Shown here one piece after another: positions 19,017 to 28,513 of a DNA stretch of 64,000 nucleotides. Made by a program: the position numbers and the translations under genes. This DNA is from Rhizobacter sp. Root404 (lineage in GTDB: Bacteria; Pseudomonadota; Gammaproteobacteria; Burkholderiales; Burkholderiaceae_C), in the NCBI RefSeq assembly GCF_001425865.1, contig NZ_LMDS01000001.1:446507-510506 (forward strand). The letters run 5' to 3'. Each line of letters starts with the position of its first letter. The first letter of the stretch is position 1. The notes under the pieces are model-generated. The model did not search any database. It saw only the letters and a list, made by a program, of their open reading frames with translations, and had not been told where the DNA came from.

Positions 19017-21523
19017 GCGCGTCTGGCGAAGCCTGGTTCGAGCGGCGCGGCTGGACGCCGTTCCCGTTCCAGCGCGAGGTCTGGTCGGCGATGGCCGACG
19101 GCCGCAGCGGCCTGCTGCATGCGAGCACCGGCGCCGGCAAGACGTACGCGGTGTGGTTCGGCGCACTCGCCCGCGCGGCCGCACTCGGCGTGCCGTTGAC
19201 CGGCGCCCACCCGCCGCCGCTGGGCGTGCTCTGGCTCACGCCGATGCGCGCGCTCGCCGCCGACACGACCCGTGCACTGCAGGCGCCACTCGACGATCTC
19301 GGTTCCGGATGGACCCTCGGCGCCCGCACCGGCGACACGGCGTCCGCCGAGCGCGCGCGCCAGGACCGACGCTTCCCGACCGTGCTGGTCACGACGCCCG
19401 AATCGCTGAGCCTGATGCTTACCCGTGAACACGCGCAGGCCGAGCTCGGCACGGTGCACACGGTGATCGTCGACGAGTGGCACGAGCTGATGGGCAACAA
19501 GCGCGGCGTCCAGGTGCAGCTGGCGCTCGCGCGGCTGAAGCGCTGGAACCCCGGCCTCGTGGTCTGGGGCTTGAGCGCGACGCTGGGCAACCTGGCCGAG
19601 GCGATGCAGGTGCTGCTCGGCCGCGCGCGCGGCGCATCGGCGCCCGGCGTGCTGGTGCAGGGCCGGGTCGACAAGACGATCCTGATCGACACGCTGCTGC
19701 CCGATCACCCGGGTCGCTTCTCGTGGGGCGGCCACCTCGGCAAGCAGATGCAGTTGCCGGTCGTCGCCGAGATCGAGCGCTCGTCGACGACGCTCGCTTT
19801 CGTCAACGTGCGTTCGCAGGCCGAGGCCTGGTACCAGCTGCTGCTGGCCGAGAAGCCCGAGTGGGCCGGCGTGGTCGCGCTGCACCACGGCTCGCTCGAC
19901 AAGGCAGTGCGCGAGTGGGTCGAACTCGGCCTGAAGGAAGGGCGGCTGAAGGCCGTGGTCGCGACCTCGTCGCTCGATCTCGGCGTGGACTTCCTGCCGG
20001 TCGAGCGCGTGCTGCAGATCGGCTCGGCCAAGGGCGTCGCACGGCTGTTGCAGCGCGCCGGCCGCAGCGGCCACGCGCCGGGGCGCCCGAGCCGGGTGAC
20101 GCTGGTGCCCACCAACACGCTCGAGCTGGTCGAGGCCGTGGCGGCGCGGCGCGCCGCGCAGGCCGGCCGGATCGAGCAGCGCGCGACGCCGGCCAAGCCG
20201 CTCGACGTGCTGGTGCAGCACCTGGTCACCGTCGCCCTCGGCGGCGGTTTCGCTGGCGATTCACTTCCTGGCGGCGGCTTCAGGGCCGCGCCGATGCTGG
20301 CCGAAGTGCGCACCGCGCACGCCTACCGGCAGCTGACGGCGGCCGAGTTCGAGTGGGCGCTGAACTTCGTCGTGCAGGGCGGCGCGAGCCTGACGGCGTA
20401 TCCGGAGTACCACCGCGTCCGCCTCGTCGACGGCGTCTACCGCGTGCCCGACCGCGGCATCGCGCGGCGCCATCGGCTGCAGGTCGGCACGATCGTGTCG
20501 GACTCGGTGATGCAGGTCGCGTACCTGAGCGGCGGGCGCATCGGCGTCGTCGAGGAGGGCTTCGTCGCGCGGCTGCGCGCCGGCGACTGCTTCGTCTTCG
20601 CGGGCCGCACGCTCGAGTACATCCGCACCCAGGACATGACGGCCTACGTGCGCCGCGCCGACAAGCCGAAGGGCGTGCTGACGAGTTGGGCCGGCGCGAA
20701 GATGCCGCTGTCGAACGAGCTGGCCGATTCGGTGCTGGAGGTGCTCGCCGGGGTGGCCCAGGGCGACTTCGGCGAACCCGAACTCGTCGCCGCGCGCCCG
20801 ATGCTGGAGACGCAGCTGCGCCTGTCGAAGCTGCCGACGCCCGGCACGCTGCTGATCGAGCGCTTCAAGTCGCGCGAAGGCTGGCACCTGTTCGTCTACC
20901 CGTTCGCCGGCCGCAACGTGCACATCGGTCTCGGCAGCCTGCTCGCATGGCGGCTCGCGAAGGACGCGCCGAACACCTTCAGCATCTCGATCAACGACTA
21001 CGGCTTCGAGCTGCTGAGCGCCGAGCCGGTCGACCCCGTCCCCTTGCGCGACCACCGCCTGTTCAGCGACGACGCGCTGCTGCACGACGTGCTCGCGAGC
21101 CTGAACAGCAGCGAGCTGGCGCGCCGACGCTTCCGCGAGATCGCACGCGTGGCCGGGCTGATCTTCACCGGCTATCCGGGGCAGCCGAAGAGCACGCGCC
21201 AGCTGCAGGCGTCGAGCTCGCTGTTCTACGAGGTGTTCGCGAAATACGACGCCGGCAACCTTCTGCTGACGCAGGCGCAGACCGAGGTGCTGAGCCAGGA
21301 GCTGGACATCCGGCGCCTCGGCGCGAGCCTGGCGCGCATGCGGCGCCAGCGGGTGGAGTTCGTCGAGCTCGCCGTGCCGAGCCCGTTCGCGTTGCCGCTG
21401 ATGGTGGAGCGCTTCCGCGAGAAGCTCTCGACCGAGAAGCTCAAGGACCGGCTCGACCGCCTGCTGCGCGACATGGAGCGCGCCGCCGACGAGGCGGCAC
21501 CACCGGCTCGTCGGCCGCGCTGA
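19013..21523 (+). CDS. Ligase-associated DNA damage response DEXH-box helicase (Lhr-like)
   Basis: 836-residue superfamily 2 helicase. Walker A is STGAGKT near residue 40, motif Ia [10 protein letters not shown] near residue 77, motif II DEWH near residue 154 and motif [11 protein letters not shown] near residue 185. Motif [10 protein letters not shown] is near residue 347. The C-terminal half is the winged-helix and DUF4175-like extension of Lhr-type helicases ([11 protein letters not shown] near residue 632). This matches the helicase normally encoded with the metallo-beta-lactamase exonuclease and ligase, which here lie 6-9 kb upstream. The start is a GTG overlapping the antiporter stop. 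An open frame continues far upstream, but it is only a shadow of other genes. Confidence 0.9.
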   Translation: MSASGEAWFERRGWTPFPFQREVWSAMADGRSGLLHASTGAGKTYAVWFGALARAAALGVPLTGAHPPPLGVLWLTPMRALAADTTRALQAPLDDLGSGWTLGARTGDTASAERARQDRRFPTVLVTTPESLSLMLTREHAQAELGTVHTVIVDEWHELMGNKRGVQVQLALARLKRWNPGLVVWGLSATLGNLAEAMQVLLGRARGASAPGVLVQGRVDKTILIDTLLPDHPGRFSWGGHLGKQMQLPVVAEIERSSTTLAFVNVRSQAEAWYQLLLAEKPEWAGVVALHHGSLDKAVREWVELGLKEGRLKAVVATSSLDLGVDFLPVERVLQIGSAKGVARLLQRAGRSGHAPGRPSRVTLVPTNTLELVEAVAARRAAQAGRIEQRATPAKPLDVLVQHLVTVALGGGFAGDSLPGGGFRAAPMLAEVRTAHAYRQLTAAEFEWALNFVVQGGASLTAYPEYHRVRLVDGVYRVPDRGIARRHRLQVGTIVSDSVMQVAYLSGGRIGVVEEGFVARLRAGDCFVFAGRTLEYIRTQDMTAYVRRADKPKGVLTSWAGAKMPLSNELADSVLEVLAGVAQGDFGEPELVAARPMLETQLRLSKLPTPGTLLIERFKSREGWHLFVYPFAGRNVHIGLGSLLAWRLAKDAPNTFSISINDYGFELLSAEPVDPVPLRDHRLFSDDALLHDVLASLNSSELARRRFREIARVAGLIFTGYPGQPKSTRQLQASSSLFYEVFAKYDAGNLLLTQAQTEVLSQELDIRRLGASLARMRRQRVEFVELAVPSPFALPLMVERFREKLSTEKLKDRLDRLLRDMERAADEAAPPARRPR

Positions 21524-21535
21524 CCGCGCCGGATC

Positions 21536-22450
21536 TCAGCGCCGCATCAACGTGCTCTTGCCGAACAGGCTCTCGATCAGGTCGACCGCGACGATCGCGG
21601 TGCCGTTGCGCACGTCGAGCGCCGGGTTCAGCTCCATCACGTCGAGCGAGGCGAGGCGGCCGGTGTCGGCGATCATCTCCATGCACAGCTGCGCCTCGCG
21701 GTAGGTCGGGCCGCCCTGCACGGTGGTGCCGACGCCGGGCGCGATCGATGCGTCGAGGAAGTCGACGTCGAAGCTGACGTGCAGGTGGGTGTTGGCGTCC
21801 AGCGTCGCCAGCGCCAGCTCCATCGTGTGGCGCATGCCCATTTCGTCGATGTAGCGCATGTCGAACACCTCGAGACCGGCCTGGTGCACCAGCCGCTTCT
21901 CGCCCGGATCGACGCTGCGGATGCCGATCTGCTTGACGACCTTCGGGCTGATCGCCGGTACCGTGCCGCCGATCTCGGTCAGCGCCTTCGGGCCGTAGCC
22001 GCACAGGCACGCGACCGGCATCCCGTGGATGTTGCCGCTCGGCGTCAGCGTGTTGGTGTTGAAGTCGGCGTGCGCGTCGAGCCAGAGCACGCGCAGCTTC
22101 TTGCCGGCCTCCCGGCAGTGGCGCGCCACCGCGCTGATCGAGCCCATGCCCAGACAGTGGTCGCCGCCGAGCAGGATCGGCAGCCGGCCGAGCTGCAGCT
22201 CGGCGTACATCGCGTCGTGCACCGCCTGGTTCCACGCGACGACCTCGTTCAAATGGCGGTAGCCGTCGACCGGCGGCAGCCACGGGTTGGCCGGGCCGGT
22301 GAGGTTGCCGTGGTCGATCACCTCGAGGCCGTGGCCCTCGAGCACCGGCCCGATGTTGGCGACACGCAAGGCCTCAGGCCCCATGCTGGCGCCGCGGCTG
22401 CCGGCGCCGATGTCGGTCGGCGCGCCGATCAGGCTGATCTTGTCGTTCAT
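21536..22450 (-). CDS. rocF: Arginase
   Basis: 304-residue arginase of the ureohydrolase family, hydrolysing L-arginine to ornithine and urea in the cytoplasm. The Mn ligands are all present: GGDHCLGMGS near residue 95, DAHADFNT near residue 125, and SFDVDFLDAS near residue 225. The N-terminal IGAPTDIGAGSRGASMGPEA is typical of RocF-type arginases rather than agmatinases. It is followed 16 bases upstream by the LOG gene on the same strand, so the two may share a transcript. No urease or ornithine genes lie nearby. Confidence 0.93.
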   Translation of the reverse strand: MNDKISLIGAPTDIGAGSRGASMGPEALRVANIGPVLEGHGLEVIDHGNLTGPANPWLPPVDGYRHLNEVVAWNQAVHDAMYAELQLGRLPILLGGDHCLGMGSISAVARHCREAGKKLRVLWLDAHADFNTNTLTPSGNIHGMPVACLCGYGPKALTEIGGTVPAISPKVVKQIGIRSVDPGEKRLVHQAGLEVFDMRYIDEMGMRHTMELALATLDANTHLHVSFDVDFLDASIAPGVGTTVQGGPTYREAQLCMEMIADTGRLASLDVMELNPALDVRNGTAIVAVDLIESLFGKSTLMRR

Positions 22451-22466
22451 GCGGCGATGGTAGCGA

Positions 22467-23372
22467 TCACAGGTCGACGGCGGGCAGCTCCTTGCCGTTC
22501 TCCCGCAGCTCGAAGCCGTACTCCGCCTCGAGCAGCGCCCAGGCCTCCTCGGCGGTCTCGACGAAGCGGAACAGCTGCAGGTCGAGCGCGCTGATCATGC
22601 CGGTCTCGACCAGCAGGTCGAAGTTCAGCAGCCCGGTCCAGAACTCGCGGCCGAAGAGCAACACCGGGCGGCGCCGCGACTTGCCGGTCTGCATCAGCGT
22701 GAGCGCCTCGAACAGCTCGTCCAGCGTGCCGAAGCCGCCAGGGAAGCACACCAGCGCGACCGAGCGCATCAGGAAGTGCATCTTGCGAAGACCGAAATAG
22801 TGGAACTGGAAGCACAGCTCCGGCGTGATGTACGGGTTGGGGGCCTGCTCGTGCTGCAGCACGATGTTCAGGCCGATGCTCTTGCCGCCGCGGTCGAACG
22901 CGCCGCGGTTGCCCGCTTCCATGATGCCGGGGCCGCCGCCGGTGACGACGTAGAGCGGCGTCTCGAGGTGCTTGGACTTCTCGGTGACGAGCGCCGCGAA
23001 GCGCCGCGCCTCCTCGTAGTACGGCGACATGCGCCGGTGGCGCTGCGCGATCGCCAGCGCGGCCTCGTCGCCGGCCGCGCTGGCGTCGTCGACCAGGCGC
23101 TGCGCCACCTCGGCGGAGACGATGCGCGCGCTGCCGAAGATCACGATCGTCGACTGGATGCCCTGCTCGTCCTGGATCAGCTCGGGCTTCAGCAGCTCCA
23201 GCTGCATGCGCACCGGGCGCATCTCCTCGCGCAGCAGGAAGGCCGAGTCGGTGAACGCGAGCTTGTACGAGCTCTCGGGGCCCTCGTACCGGGCCAGGTT
23301 CTTGGCCGCATCCTTCGCCGCGTCCTGCTGCGCGGTCGGGAAGTTGCGGCCCGTCAGGTTGTGTTTCTTCAT
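22467..23372 (-). CDS. LOG family protein (TIGR00730-like, Rossmann fold)
   Basis: 301-residue protein of the LOG/'lysine decarboxylase-like' family. The nucleotide-binding GGGPGIMEAGNRGA is near residue 144 and the catalytic PGGFGTLDELFE near residue 210. LOG proteins are cytokinin-riboside 5'-monophosphate phosphoribohydrolases or related nucleotide hydrolases. This longer form, with about 90 extra N-terminal residues, resembles the PpnN-like branch found in proteobacteria. The start ATG is at 23370-23372. No context points to a specific nucleotide. Confidence 0.85.
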   Translation of the reverse strand: MKKHNLTGRNFPTAQQDAAKDAAKNLARYEGPESSYKLAFTDSAFLLREEMRPVRMQLELLKPELIQDEQGIQSTIVIFGSARIVSAEVAQRLVDDASAAGDEAALAIAQRHRRMSPYYEEARRFAALVTEKSKHLETPLYVVTGGGPGIMEAGNRGAFDRGGKSIGLNIVLQHEQAPNPYITPELCFQFHYFGLRKMHFLMRSVALVCFPGGFGTLDELFEALTLMQTGKSRRRPVLLFGREFWTGLLNFDLLVETGMISALDLQLFRFVETAEEAWALLEAEYGFELRENGKELPAVDL

Positions 23373-23402
23373 CTGCGCGAGCTTAAGCCAAAGCTCGCCC
23401 CG

Positions 23403-24194
23403 TCACGCCTCAGCGAGCAGGCTCAGGAACGGCTCGTACAGCGGCGGCGTGCAGGCCATGACCGACGCGCTTTCGAGCAGCGGCCGGCCATCGCGCGCCG
23501 TCACCAGTGCGCCGCTCTCGCGCAGCAGTACGATCGCTGCGGCAGCGTCCCACGCACCCATGTCGTGCTGCCAGAACGCGTCGATGCGTCCGGCCGCCAG
23601 GCTGGCCAGTTCCAGCGCCATCGAGCCCGAACGGCGCACGCCGCTGAACGCGCGCAGCATGCGGCCGAGCTCCGCCATGTAGACCGGCATGCGCGGGCTG
23701 GCGGCGCGCGGAAAGACGGTGGCCGCGAGCGACTCGGCCGCCGTGCGCCGCGAAGCCGCCCGGATCGGCTGCGCGTTGAGGACCGCGCCGCGGCCACGGA
23801 TCGCGCCGAAGAACTCGTTGCGGCACGGGTCGTAGATGACGCCGACCAGCGGCTCGCCGGCCTCCACCAGGGCGATCGAGACGGCGTACTGCGGGTAGCC
23901 GCGCAGGTAGTTGGCGCGCCCGTCGATCGGGTCGACGACCCAGCACGGGCCGTCGGCCGGGCCCTTGTCGCCGAGGAAATGATGATCGGGCAGGTGCTTG
24001 AGCACCACCTCGCGGATCAGCCCGCGCGCCTCGCGGTCGATCGCGGCGACCACGTCGGCCGGCGCCTGGTGCGTGATGACGATCTCCGACAGTCGCGATC
24101 GCGAGGCCTGCAGGTGCGTTCCCGCCGCGTAGGCTGCCTGCTCGGCGGCGCGCGCGGCGCGGGTGAGGTCGATGGTGCTGCTGCTGTCAGTCAT
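23403..24194 (-). CDS. Inositol monophosphatase-like protein with altered active-site motifs
   Basis: 263-residue member of the IMPase/CysQ fold. It keeps WVVDPIDG near residue 83, RSGSMALELA near residue 189 and GAWDAAAAIVLL near residue 213. Two usual active-site motifs are changed: GEE is GDK (FLGDKGP), and DGTTN is DGRAN, losing the water-activating Thr. It overlaps the gntR-type gene by eight bases, so both are expected on one transcript facing away from suyAB. A link to sulfonate use, such as phosphoester or PAP turnover, is speculation from position. The substrate is unknown. Confidence 0.8.
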   Translation of the reverse strand: MTDSSSTIDLTRAARAAEQAAYAAGTHLQASRSRLSEIVITHQAPADVVAAIDREARGLIREVVLKHLPDHHFLGDKGPADGPCWVVDPIDGRANYLRGYPQYAVSIALVEAGEPLVGVIYDPCRNEFFGAIRGRGAVLNAQPIRAASRRTAAESLAATVFPRAASPRMPVYMAELGRMLRAFSGVRRSGSMALELASLAAGRIDAFWQHDMGAWDAAAAIVLLRESGALVTARDGRPLLESASVMACTPPLYEPFLSLLAEA

Positions 24195-24966
24195 GTTTGC
24201 CTGCGGGTCGAGACAAGAGATTCACGTAGTCGTGGTGCGCGGTGTTGATGATCGAGATCCGGTGCTCGACCGGCCGATCGCCGAAGGTCAGCGCGGTGCG
24301 CCGCACCTGCATCACCGGCTGGCCGTACGGCAGACTCAGCACCCGCACCGCGTTGCGGTCCGCCGCGGCGGCACGGGCGCGCTCCTGGGCGCGCAGCACG
24401 CTGATGCCGAAGTCGGACTGGTACAGCTGGTAGATCGTGCCCGGGCGCTCGCGGAAGCGCTTCTCGGTCAGGCCCTTGAACAGGCTGGAGGGCAGCGTGA
24501 GCCGGTCGTAGATCACCGCGTGGCCCTGCAGGCGCAGGCGGTTCTCGATCTGGATCACCGGGTCGCCCGTGCGCAGTTGCAGCGCCTCGGCCGGCTCGTC
24601 GTCGGCGCGCAGCCGCTCGAACGAGACCAGGTCGACCAGCGGCGCCTCGCGCAGGCCGTCGGCGCGCTCGACATGGAAGAACTGGAACAGGAACCGGTCG
24701 GTGTTGTGGGTCGCGACGAAGGTGCCGCGCCCCTGGCGGCGCACCAGGATGTGCTCGGCGGCCAGTTCGTCGACGGCGCGGCGCAGCGTGCCGATCGACA
24801 CGCCCATCGCGCCGGCGATCTCGGTCTCGCTCGGCAGCGTCTCTCCCGGGGGGCAGTGGCCCGATTCGATCGCGTTCAGCAGCGAGCGCTTGACGACCCG
24901 GTACAGCGGCATGCCGGCCGTCTCGGGCGCGATGGCCTCGAACAGCGGAGCGGACACGGCTTGCAT
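24187..24966 (-). CDS. GntR/HutC-type transcriptional regulator of the sulfolactate genes
   Basis: 259-residue regulator. The N-terminal winged helix spans about residues 20-85 ([39 protein letters not shown]). A UTRA-type effector domain of HutC-subfamily regulators follows ([33 protein letters not shown]). It is divergent from suyA, and a GT-N4-TA-N4-AC palindrome lies in the 119-base gap. Regulation of suyAB-slcC-comC by sulfolactate or a related ligand is inferred from this arrangement. Co-transcribed with the IMPase-like gene. Confidence 0.88.
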   Translation of the reverse strand: MQAVSAPLFEAIAPETAGMPLYRVVKRSLLNAIESGHCPPGETLPSETEIAGAMGVSIGTLRRAVDELAAEHILVRRQGRGTFVATHNTDRFLFQFFHVERADGLREAPLVDLVSFERLRADDEPAEALQLRTGDPVIQIENRLRLQGHAVIYDRLTLPSSLFKGLTEKRFRERPGTIYQLYQSDFGISVLRAQERARAAAADRNAVRVLSLPYGQPVMQVRRTALTFGDRPVEHRISIINTAHHDYVNLLSRPAGKHD

Positions 24967-25004
24967 GAAACCAAGTGTACATCCATATCAATTGTGTGAC
25001 CTAA

Positions 25005-25018
25005 GTCATCTAGATGAC
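25005..25018. promoter_or_regulatory. Candidate GntR operator, perfect 14-base palindrome
   Basis: GTCATCTAGATGAC is a perfect palindrome with the GntR-family pattern GT-N4-TA-N4-AC. It lies between the divergent GntR gene (start 39 bases away) and the suyA promoter, ending four bases before the predicted -35 hexamer. Confidence 0.65.
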
Positions 25019-25022
25019 ACGT

Positions 25023-25050
25023 TTGACGTGTGCTTGCGCACGCCTAAGAT
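25023..25050 (+). promoter_or_regulatory. Predicted promoter of suyA operon
   Basis: TTGACG at 25023-25028 and TAAGAT at 25045-25050 are spaced by 16 bases and fit a sigma-70 promoter (5/6 and 4/6 matches). The start of transcription would be near 25057, 29 bases before the suyA ATG. A ribosome site AGGAG lies just before it at 25075-25079. Confidence 0.55.
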
Positions 25051-25085
25051 CGCGCCTTGTTCGAATCGCCAAACAGGAGACGCAG

Positions 25086-25367
25086 ATGATTCATTTCGTA
25101 TTGCACGACGCACACGACACCGTCGCGGTGGTTGTCGTCGAAGGGGTGAAGGCCGGCACCGACATGACCGGCTGGATCATGGACGAGGACAAGACGATCA
25201 ACGTCAAGGCCCAGCAGGACATCCCGATCGGCCACAAGGTCGCGTTGAAGGACATGGCCGTCGGCGACACCGTGCTGAAGTACGGCATCGACATGGGCAA
25301 GGTCGTCGCGCCGATCAAGGCGGGCGAGCACGCTCACGTTCAGAACATCAAGACCAAGCGCTGGTAA
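25086..25367 (+). CDS. suyA: (R)-3-sulfolactate sulfo-lyase small subunit
   Basis: 93-residue SAF-domain protein (UxaA small-subunit type), with the typical [22 protein letters not shown] stretch in the middle split by hydrophobic turns, and ending in [10 protein letters not shown]. SuyA with SuyB cleaves (R)-3-sulfolactate to pyruvate and sulfite. Altronate and galactarate dehydratases use the same domain, but the neighbours (slcC, comC and hpsNOP, but no hexuronate genes) favour SuyA. The ATG at 25086 has a strong AGGAG site; an upstream in-frame ATG lies before the predicted promoter. The large-subunit gene follows 17 bases later. Confidence 0.85.
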   Translation: MIHFVLHDAHDTVAVVVVEGVKAGTDMTGWIMDEDKTINVKAQQDIPIGHKVALKDMAVGDTVLKYGIDMGKVVAPIKAGEHAHVQNIKTKRW

Positions 25368-25384
25368 GCAGGAGACACACGATC

Positions 25385-26560
25385 ATGTCCATCATCGACA
25401 AGAACACCACCTTCCTCGGCTACCGCCGCGAGAACGGCCGCGTCGGCGTCCGCAACCACGTCATCATCCTGCCGCTCGACGACCTGTCGAACGCGTCGGC
25501 CGAGGCCGTCGCCCACAACATCAAGGGCACGATGGCGATCCCGCACCCGTACGGCCGCCTGCAGTTCGGCGCCGACCTGGACCTGCACTTCCGCACGCTG
25601 ATCGGCGCGGGCTGCAATCCGAACGTCGCCGCGGTCGTCGTCATCGGCATCGAGGACGGCTGGACCAAGAAGGTCGTCGACGGCATCGCCAAGACCGGCA
25701 AGCCGGTGATCGGTTTCGGCATCGAGGGCCACGGCGACCACGAGACCATCATGAAGGCCAGCAAGGCCGCGCGCGAGTACGTGCAGTGGGCGAGCGAGAA
25801 GCAGCGCGAGGAGTGCTCGATCAGCGACCTGTGGGTCTCGACCAAGTGCGGCGAGAGCGACACCACTTCCGGCTGCGGCGCGAACCCGACCGTCGGCAAC
25901 GCGTTCGACAAGCTGCACCCGCTGGGCAACTACCTGTGCTTCGGGGAGACGTCGGAGATCACCGGTGGCGAGAAGATCGTCGCCGAGCGCTGCGCGACGA
26001 CCGAGGTGCGCGACCAGTTCATGTTCATGTTCAACCGTTACCAGGACATGATCAACCGCCACAAGACCAGCGACCTCTCCGACTCGCAGCCGACCAAGGG
26101 CAACATCGCCGGCGGCCTGACGACGATCGAGGAGAAGGCACTCGGCAACATCCAGAAGATCGGCAAGAAGTGCACGGTCGACGGCGTGATCGACAAGGCC
26201 GAGATGCCCACGCATCCGGGCCTGTGGTTCATGGACTCGTCGAGCGCTGCGGCCGAGATGGTGACGCTGTGCGCGGCCTCGGGCTACGCGGTGCATTTCT
26301 TCCCGACGGGGCAGGGCAACGTGATCGGCAACGCGATCGTGCCGGTCATCAAGATCTGCTCGAACCCGCGCACCGTGCGCCTGATGAGCGAGCACATCGA
26401 CGTCGACACCTCGGGGCTGCTGCAGCGCGAGATCAACCTCGACCAGGCCGGCGACAAGCTGCTGGAGTGCATGCTGCGCACCGCGAACGGTCGCTTCACG
26501 GCCGCCGAGGCGTTGGGCCATCGCGAGTTCGTGATGACCCGCCTGTTCGAATCAGCCTGA
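25385..26560 (+). CDS. suyB: (R)-3-sulfolactate sulfo-lyase large subunit
   Basis: 391-residue UxaA/GarD-type C-terminal domain protein as a separate chain, the size expected for SuyB. Landmarks are [18 protein letters not shown] near residue 12, [15 protein letters not shown] near residue 77, the cysteine stretch [17 protein letters not shown] near residue 153 and [22 protein letters not shown] near residue 311 (with one further Cys). Cysteines in this family bind iron or a metal cluster. With SuyA it releases sulfite and pyruvate from (R)-3-sulfolactate. Altronate dehydratase is the main alternative, but it is a longer single chain. It is followed five bases later by slcC. Confidence 0.87.
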   Translation: MSIIDKNTTFLGYRRENGRVGVRNHVIILPLDDLSNASAEAVAHNIKGTMAIPHPYGRLQFGADLDLHFRTLIGAGCNPNVAAVVVIGIEDGWTKKVVDGIAKTGKPVIGFGIEGHGDHETIMKASKAAREYVQWASEKQREECSISDLWVSTKCGESDTTSGCGANPTVGNAFDKLHPLGNYLCFGETSEITGGEKIVAERCATTEVRDQFMFMFNRYQDMINRHKTSDLSDSQPTKGNIAGGLTTIEEKALGNIQKIGKKCTVDGVIDKAEMPTHPGLWFMDSSSAAAEMVTLCAASGYAVHFFPTGQGNVIGNAIVPVIKICSNPRTVRLMSEHIDVDTSGLLQREINLDQAGDKLLECMLRTANGRFTAAEALGHREFVMTRLFESA

Positions 26561-26565
26561 CCGCC

Positions 26566-27492
26566 ATGGCGCGCATCGTCATCACGGAGTTCATGGACGA
26601 GCGCGCCGTCGACGCGCTGCGGGCGAAGCACGATGTGCTGTACGACCCGAAGCTCGTCGACGCGCCGGCGCGGCTGCATGCCGAAGCGGCGGCGGCCGAC
26701 GCGATCGTCGTGCGCAACCGCACCCAGGTGCGCGGCGAGTTGCTGGCGGCGCTGGCGCGGTGCCGCGTCGTCGGGCGGCTCGGTGTCGGCCTCGACAACA
26801 TCGACGTGCCGGCGTGCGAGGCGCGCGGGATGAAGGTGATCCCCGCGACCGGCGCCAACGCGCTGAGCGTGGCCGAGTACGTGATCGCGACCGCGATGAT
26901 GCTGCTGCGCGGCGCCTACCAGGCGACGCCGGAGGTGGTCGCGGGCGCCTGGCCGCGCGCGGCGCTGAGCAACGGCCGCGAGGTCGGCGGCAAGACGCTG
27001 GGGCTGATCGGCTTCGGCTCGATCGGGCAGCTCACCGCGAAGCTGGCCCAGGGTGTGGGCATGTCCGTGATCGCGTACGACGCGGTGATGGACTCCGCGC
27101 ATCCCGCATTCGCGCAAGCCGGCGTGGCGTGTGTCGGTCTCGATGACCTGGTCGCGCAAGCCGATGTCATCAGCCTGCACGTCCCGCTGGTCGACTCGAC
27201 CCGCAACCTGTTCGACGCCAGGCGCATCGCCGCGATGAAGCCCGGCGCGGTGCTCGTGAACTCGGCGCGGGGCGGGGTCGTCGACGAGGCGGCACTGGCC
27301 GCGGCCTTGAAGAGCGGCCATCTCGGCGGCGCCGCGCTCGACGTGTTCGATGCCGAGCCGATGCCGGCCGGTGGCGTGTTCATGGCCTGTCCGAACCTGG
27401 TGCTGACGCCGCACATTGCCGGCGTGAGCGCGGAATCGAACGAGCGGGTCTCGTCGCTGATCGCGCAGCGCGTGCTCGAGGAGTTGCGCTGA
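26566..27492 (+). CDS. slcC: (S)-sulfolactate dehydrogenase (D-2-hydroxyacid dehydrogenase family)
   Basis: 308-residue NAD-dependent D-isomer 2-hydroxyacid dehydrogenase. The Rossmann motif GLIGFGSIG is near residue 146; catalytic Arg lies in NSARGGVVDE near residue 229, Glu in DVFDAEP near residue 258 and His in LTPHIAG near residue 282. In Chromohalobacter, SlcC oxidises (S)-sulfolactate to 3-sulfopyruvate, and ComC reduces that to the (R) form, a two-enzyme racemase. The same pair lies side by side here directly behind suyAB. Phosphoglycerate dehydrogenase is excluded by length and lack of an ACT domain. It overlaps comC at TGATG. Confidence 0.83.
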   Translation: MARIVITEFMDERAVDALRAKHDVLYDPKLVDAPARLHAEAAAADAIVVRNRTQVRGELLAALARCRVVGRLGVGLDNIDVPACEARGMKVIPATGANALSVAEYVIATAMMLLRGAYQATPEVVAGAWPRAALSNGREVGGKTLGLIGFGSIGQLTAKLAQGVGMSVIAYDAVMDSAHPAFAQAGVACVGLDDLVAQADVISLHVPLVDSTRNLFDARRIAAMKPGAVLVNSARGGVVDEAALAAALKSGHLGGAALDVFDAEPMPAGGVFMACPNLVLTPHIAGVSAESNERVSSLIAQRVLEELR

Positions 27493-28499
27493 TGGCCCGC
27501 GTCACGATGGACGAGGCGCGCGGCCTCGTCGCTGCCGCGCTGCAGGCGGCGGGTGCGAACGCCGCGATGGCGCAGGCCACCGCCCGCGCGCTCGTGCTGG
27601 CCGAAGCCCAGGGCCTCGCGTCGCACGGGTTGAGCCGCGTGCCGCAGTACAGCACGCACCTGCGCAACGGCCGCGTCAACGGCGCGGCGGTGCCGGGCGT
27701 AGCGAAGAGCAAGGGCGCGGCGGCGATCGTCGATGCGCAGGAGGGCCTGGCCTTCGCGGCTTGCGAGCTGGCGGTGAAGGAAGCGGTAGCTCGCGCCCGC
27801 GAGTTCGGCATCGCCATCGTCGGCGTCACGAACAGCCATCACTGCGGGGTCGTGATCGATCATCTGCGCGCGGCGGCCGAGGCCGGCATGGTCGGGCTCG
27901 GCTTCGCGAACTCGCCGTCGGCGATGCCGGCCGCGGGCGGCAAGCACCCGATCTTCGGCACCAATCCGATCGCGGCGATCTTCCCGCGCCGCGGCGACGC
28001 GGTGCCGCTGATGATCGACCTGAGCCTGAGCGAAGTCGCGCGCGGCAAGCTGATGGTCGCGGCCAAGGACGGCAAGGCGATCCCGGCCGGCTGGGCGCTC
28101 GACGCGCAAGGCAACCCGACCACCGATCCGAAAGCCGGGCTGGCCGGTTCGATGCTGCCGATCGGCGCAGTCTCTAGCCCCAAGGGCGCGATGCTGGCGC
28201 TGGTGGTCGAGCTGCTCGTGACGGCGCTGATCGGTGCGAACTTCGGGTTCGAGGCGTCGAGCTTCTTCGTCGACGAAGGCAATCGCCCGCGCATCGGCCA
28301 GACCTTCATCGTGATCGACCCGGGCGCGTTGGCCGGCCGCGAGGGCTTCCTCGACCGCGTCGAGGTGCTGGTGCGCGAGATGCTGGTCGACGACGGCGTG
28401 CGCCTGCCCGGGGCGCGGCGCGAAGCGCTGCTGGTCACGGCGCAGTCCGAGGGTCTCGAATTAGGGGATGCAGTCATCAAGAGCCTTCAAGGCCGTTAA
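27492..28499 (+). CDS. comC: (R)-sulfolactate dehydrogenase (LDH2/MDH2 family)
   Basis: 335-residue member of the malate/L-lactate dehydrogenase 2 family. Landmarks are SHGLSRVPQYSTHLRNG near residue 39, the catalytic-His stretch VTNSHHCGVV near residue 114, and GTNPIAAIFP near residue 156. ComC reduces 3-sulfopyruvate to (R)-3-sulfolactate, or the reverse, with NAD(P). Here it completes the racemase couple with SlcC and so feeds SuyAB. Ordinary malate or ureidoglycolate dehydrogenase is the alternative. The assignment depends on the operon (TGATG overlap with slcC, 14 bases to the next gene). Confidence 0.8.
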   Translation: MARVTMDEARGLVAAALQAAGANAAMAQATARALVLAEAQGLASHGLSRVPQYSTHLRNGRVNGAAVPGVAKSKGAAAIVDAQEGLAFAACELAVKEAVARAREFGIAIVGVTNSHHCGVVIDHLRAAAEAGMVGLGFANSPSAMPAAGGKHPIFGTNPIAAIFPRRGDAVPLMIDLSLSEVARGKLMVAAKDGKAIPAGWALDAQGNPTTDPKAGLAGSMLPIGAVSSPKGAMLALVVELLVTALIGANFGFEASSFFVDEGNRPRIGQTFIVIDPGALAGREGFLDRVEVLVREMLVDDGVRLPGARREALLVTAQSEGLELGDAVIKSLQGR

Positions 28500-28513
28500 C
28501 GGAGACATCAACA

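Noticed and set aside
25086-26560. Reading suyA-suyB as altronate or galactarate dehydratase
   Set aside because: Those are mostly fused, longer chains in sugar-acid clusters; here the two chains are separate and followed by slcC and comC homologues.
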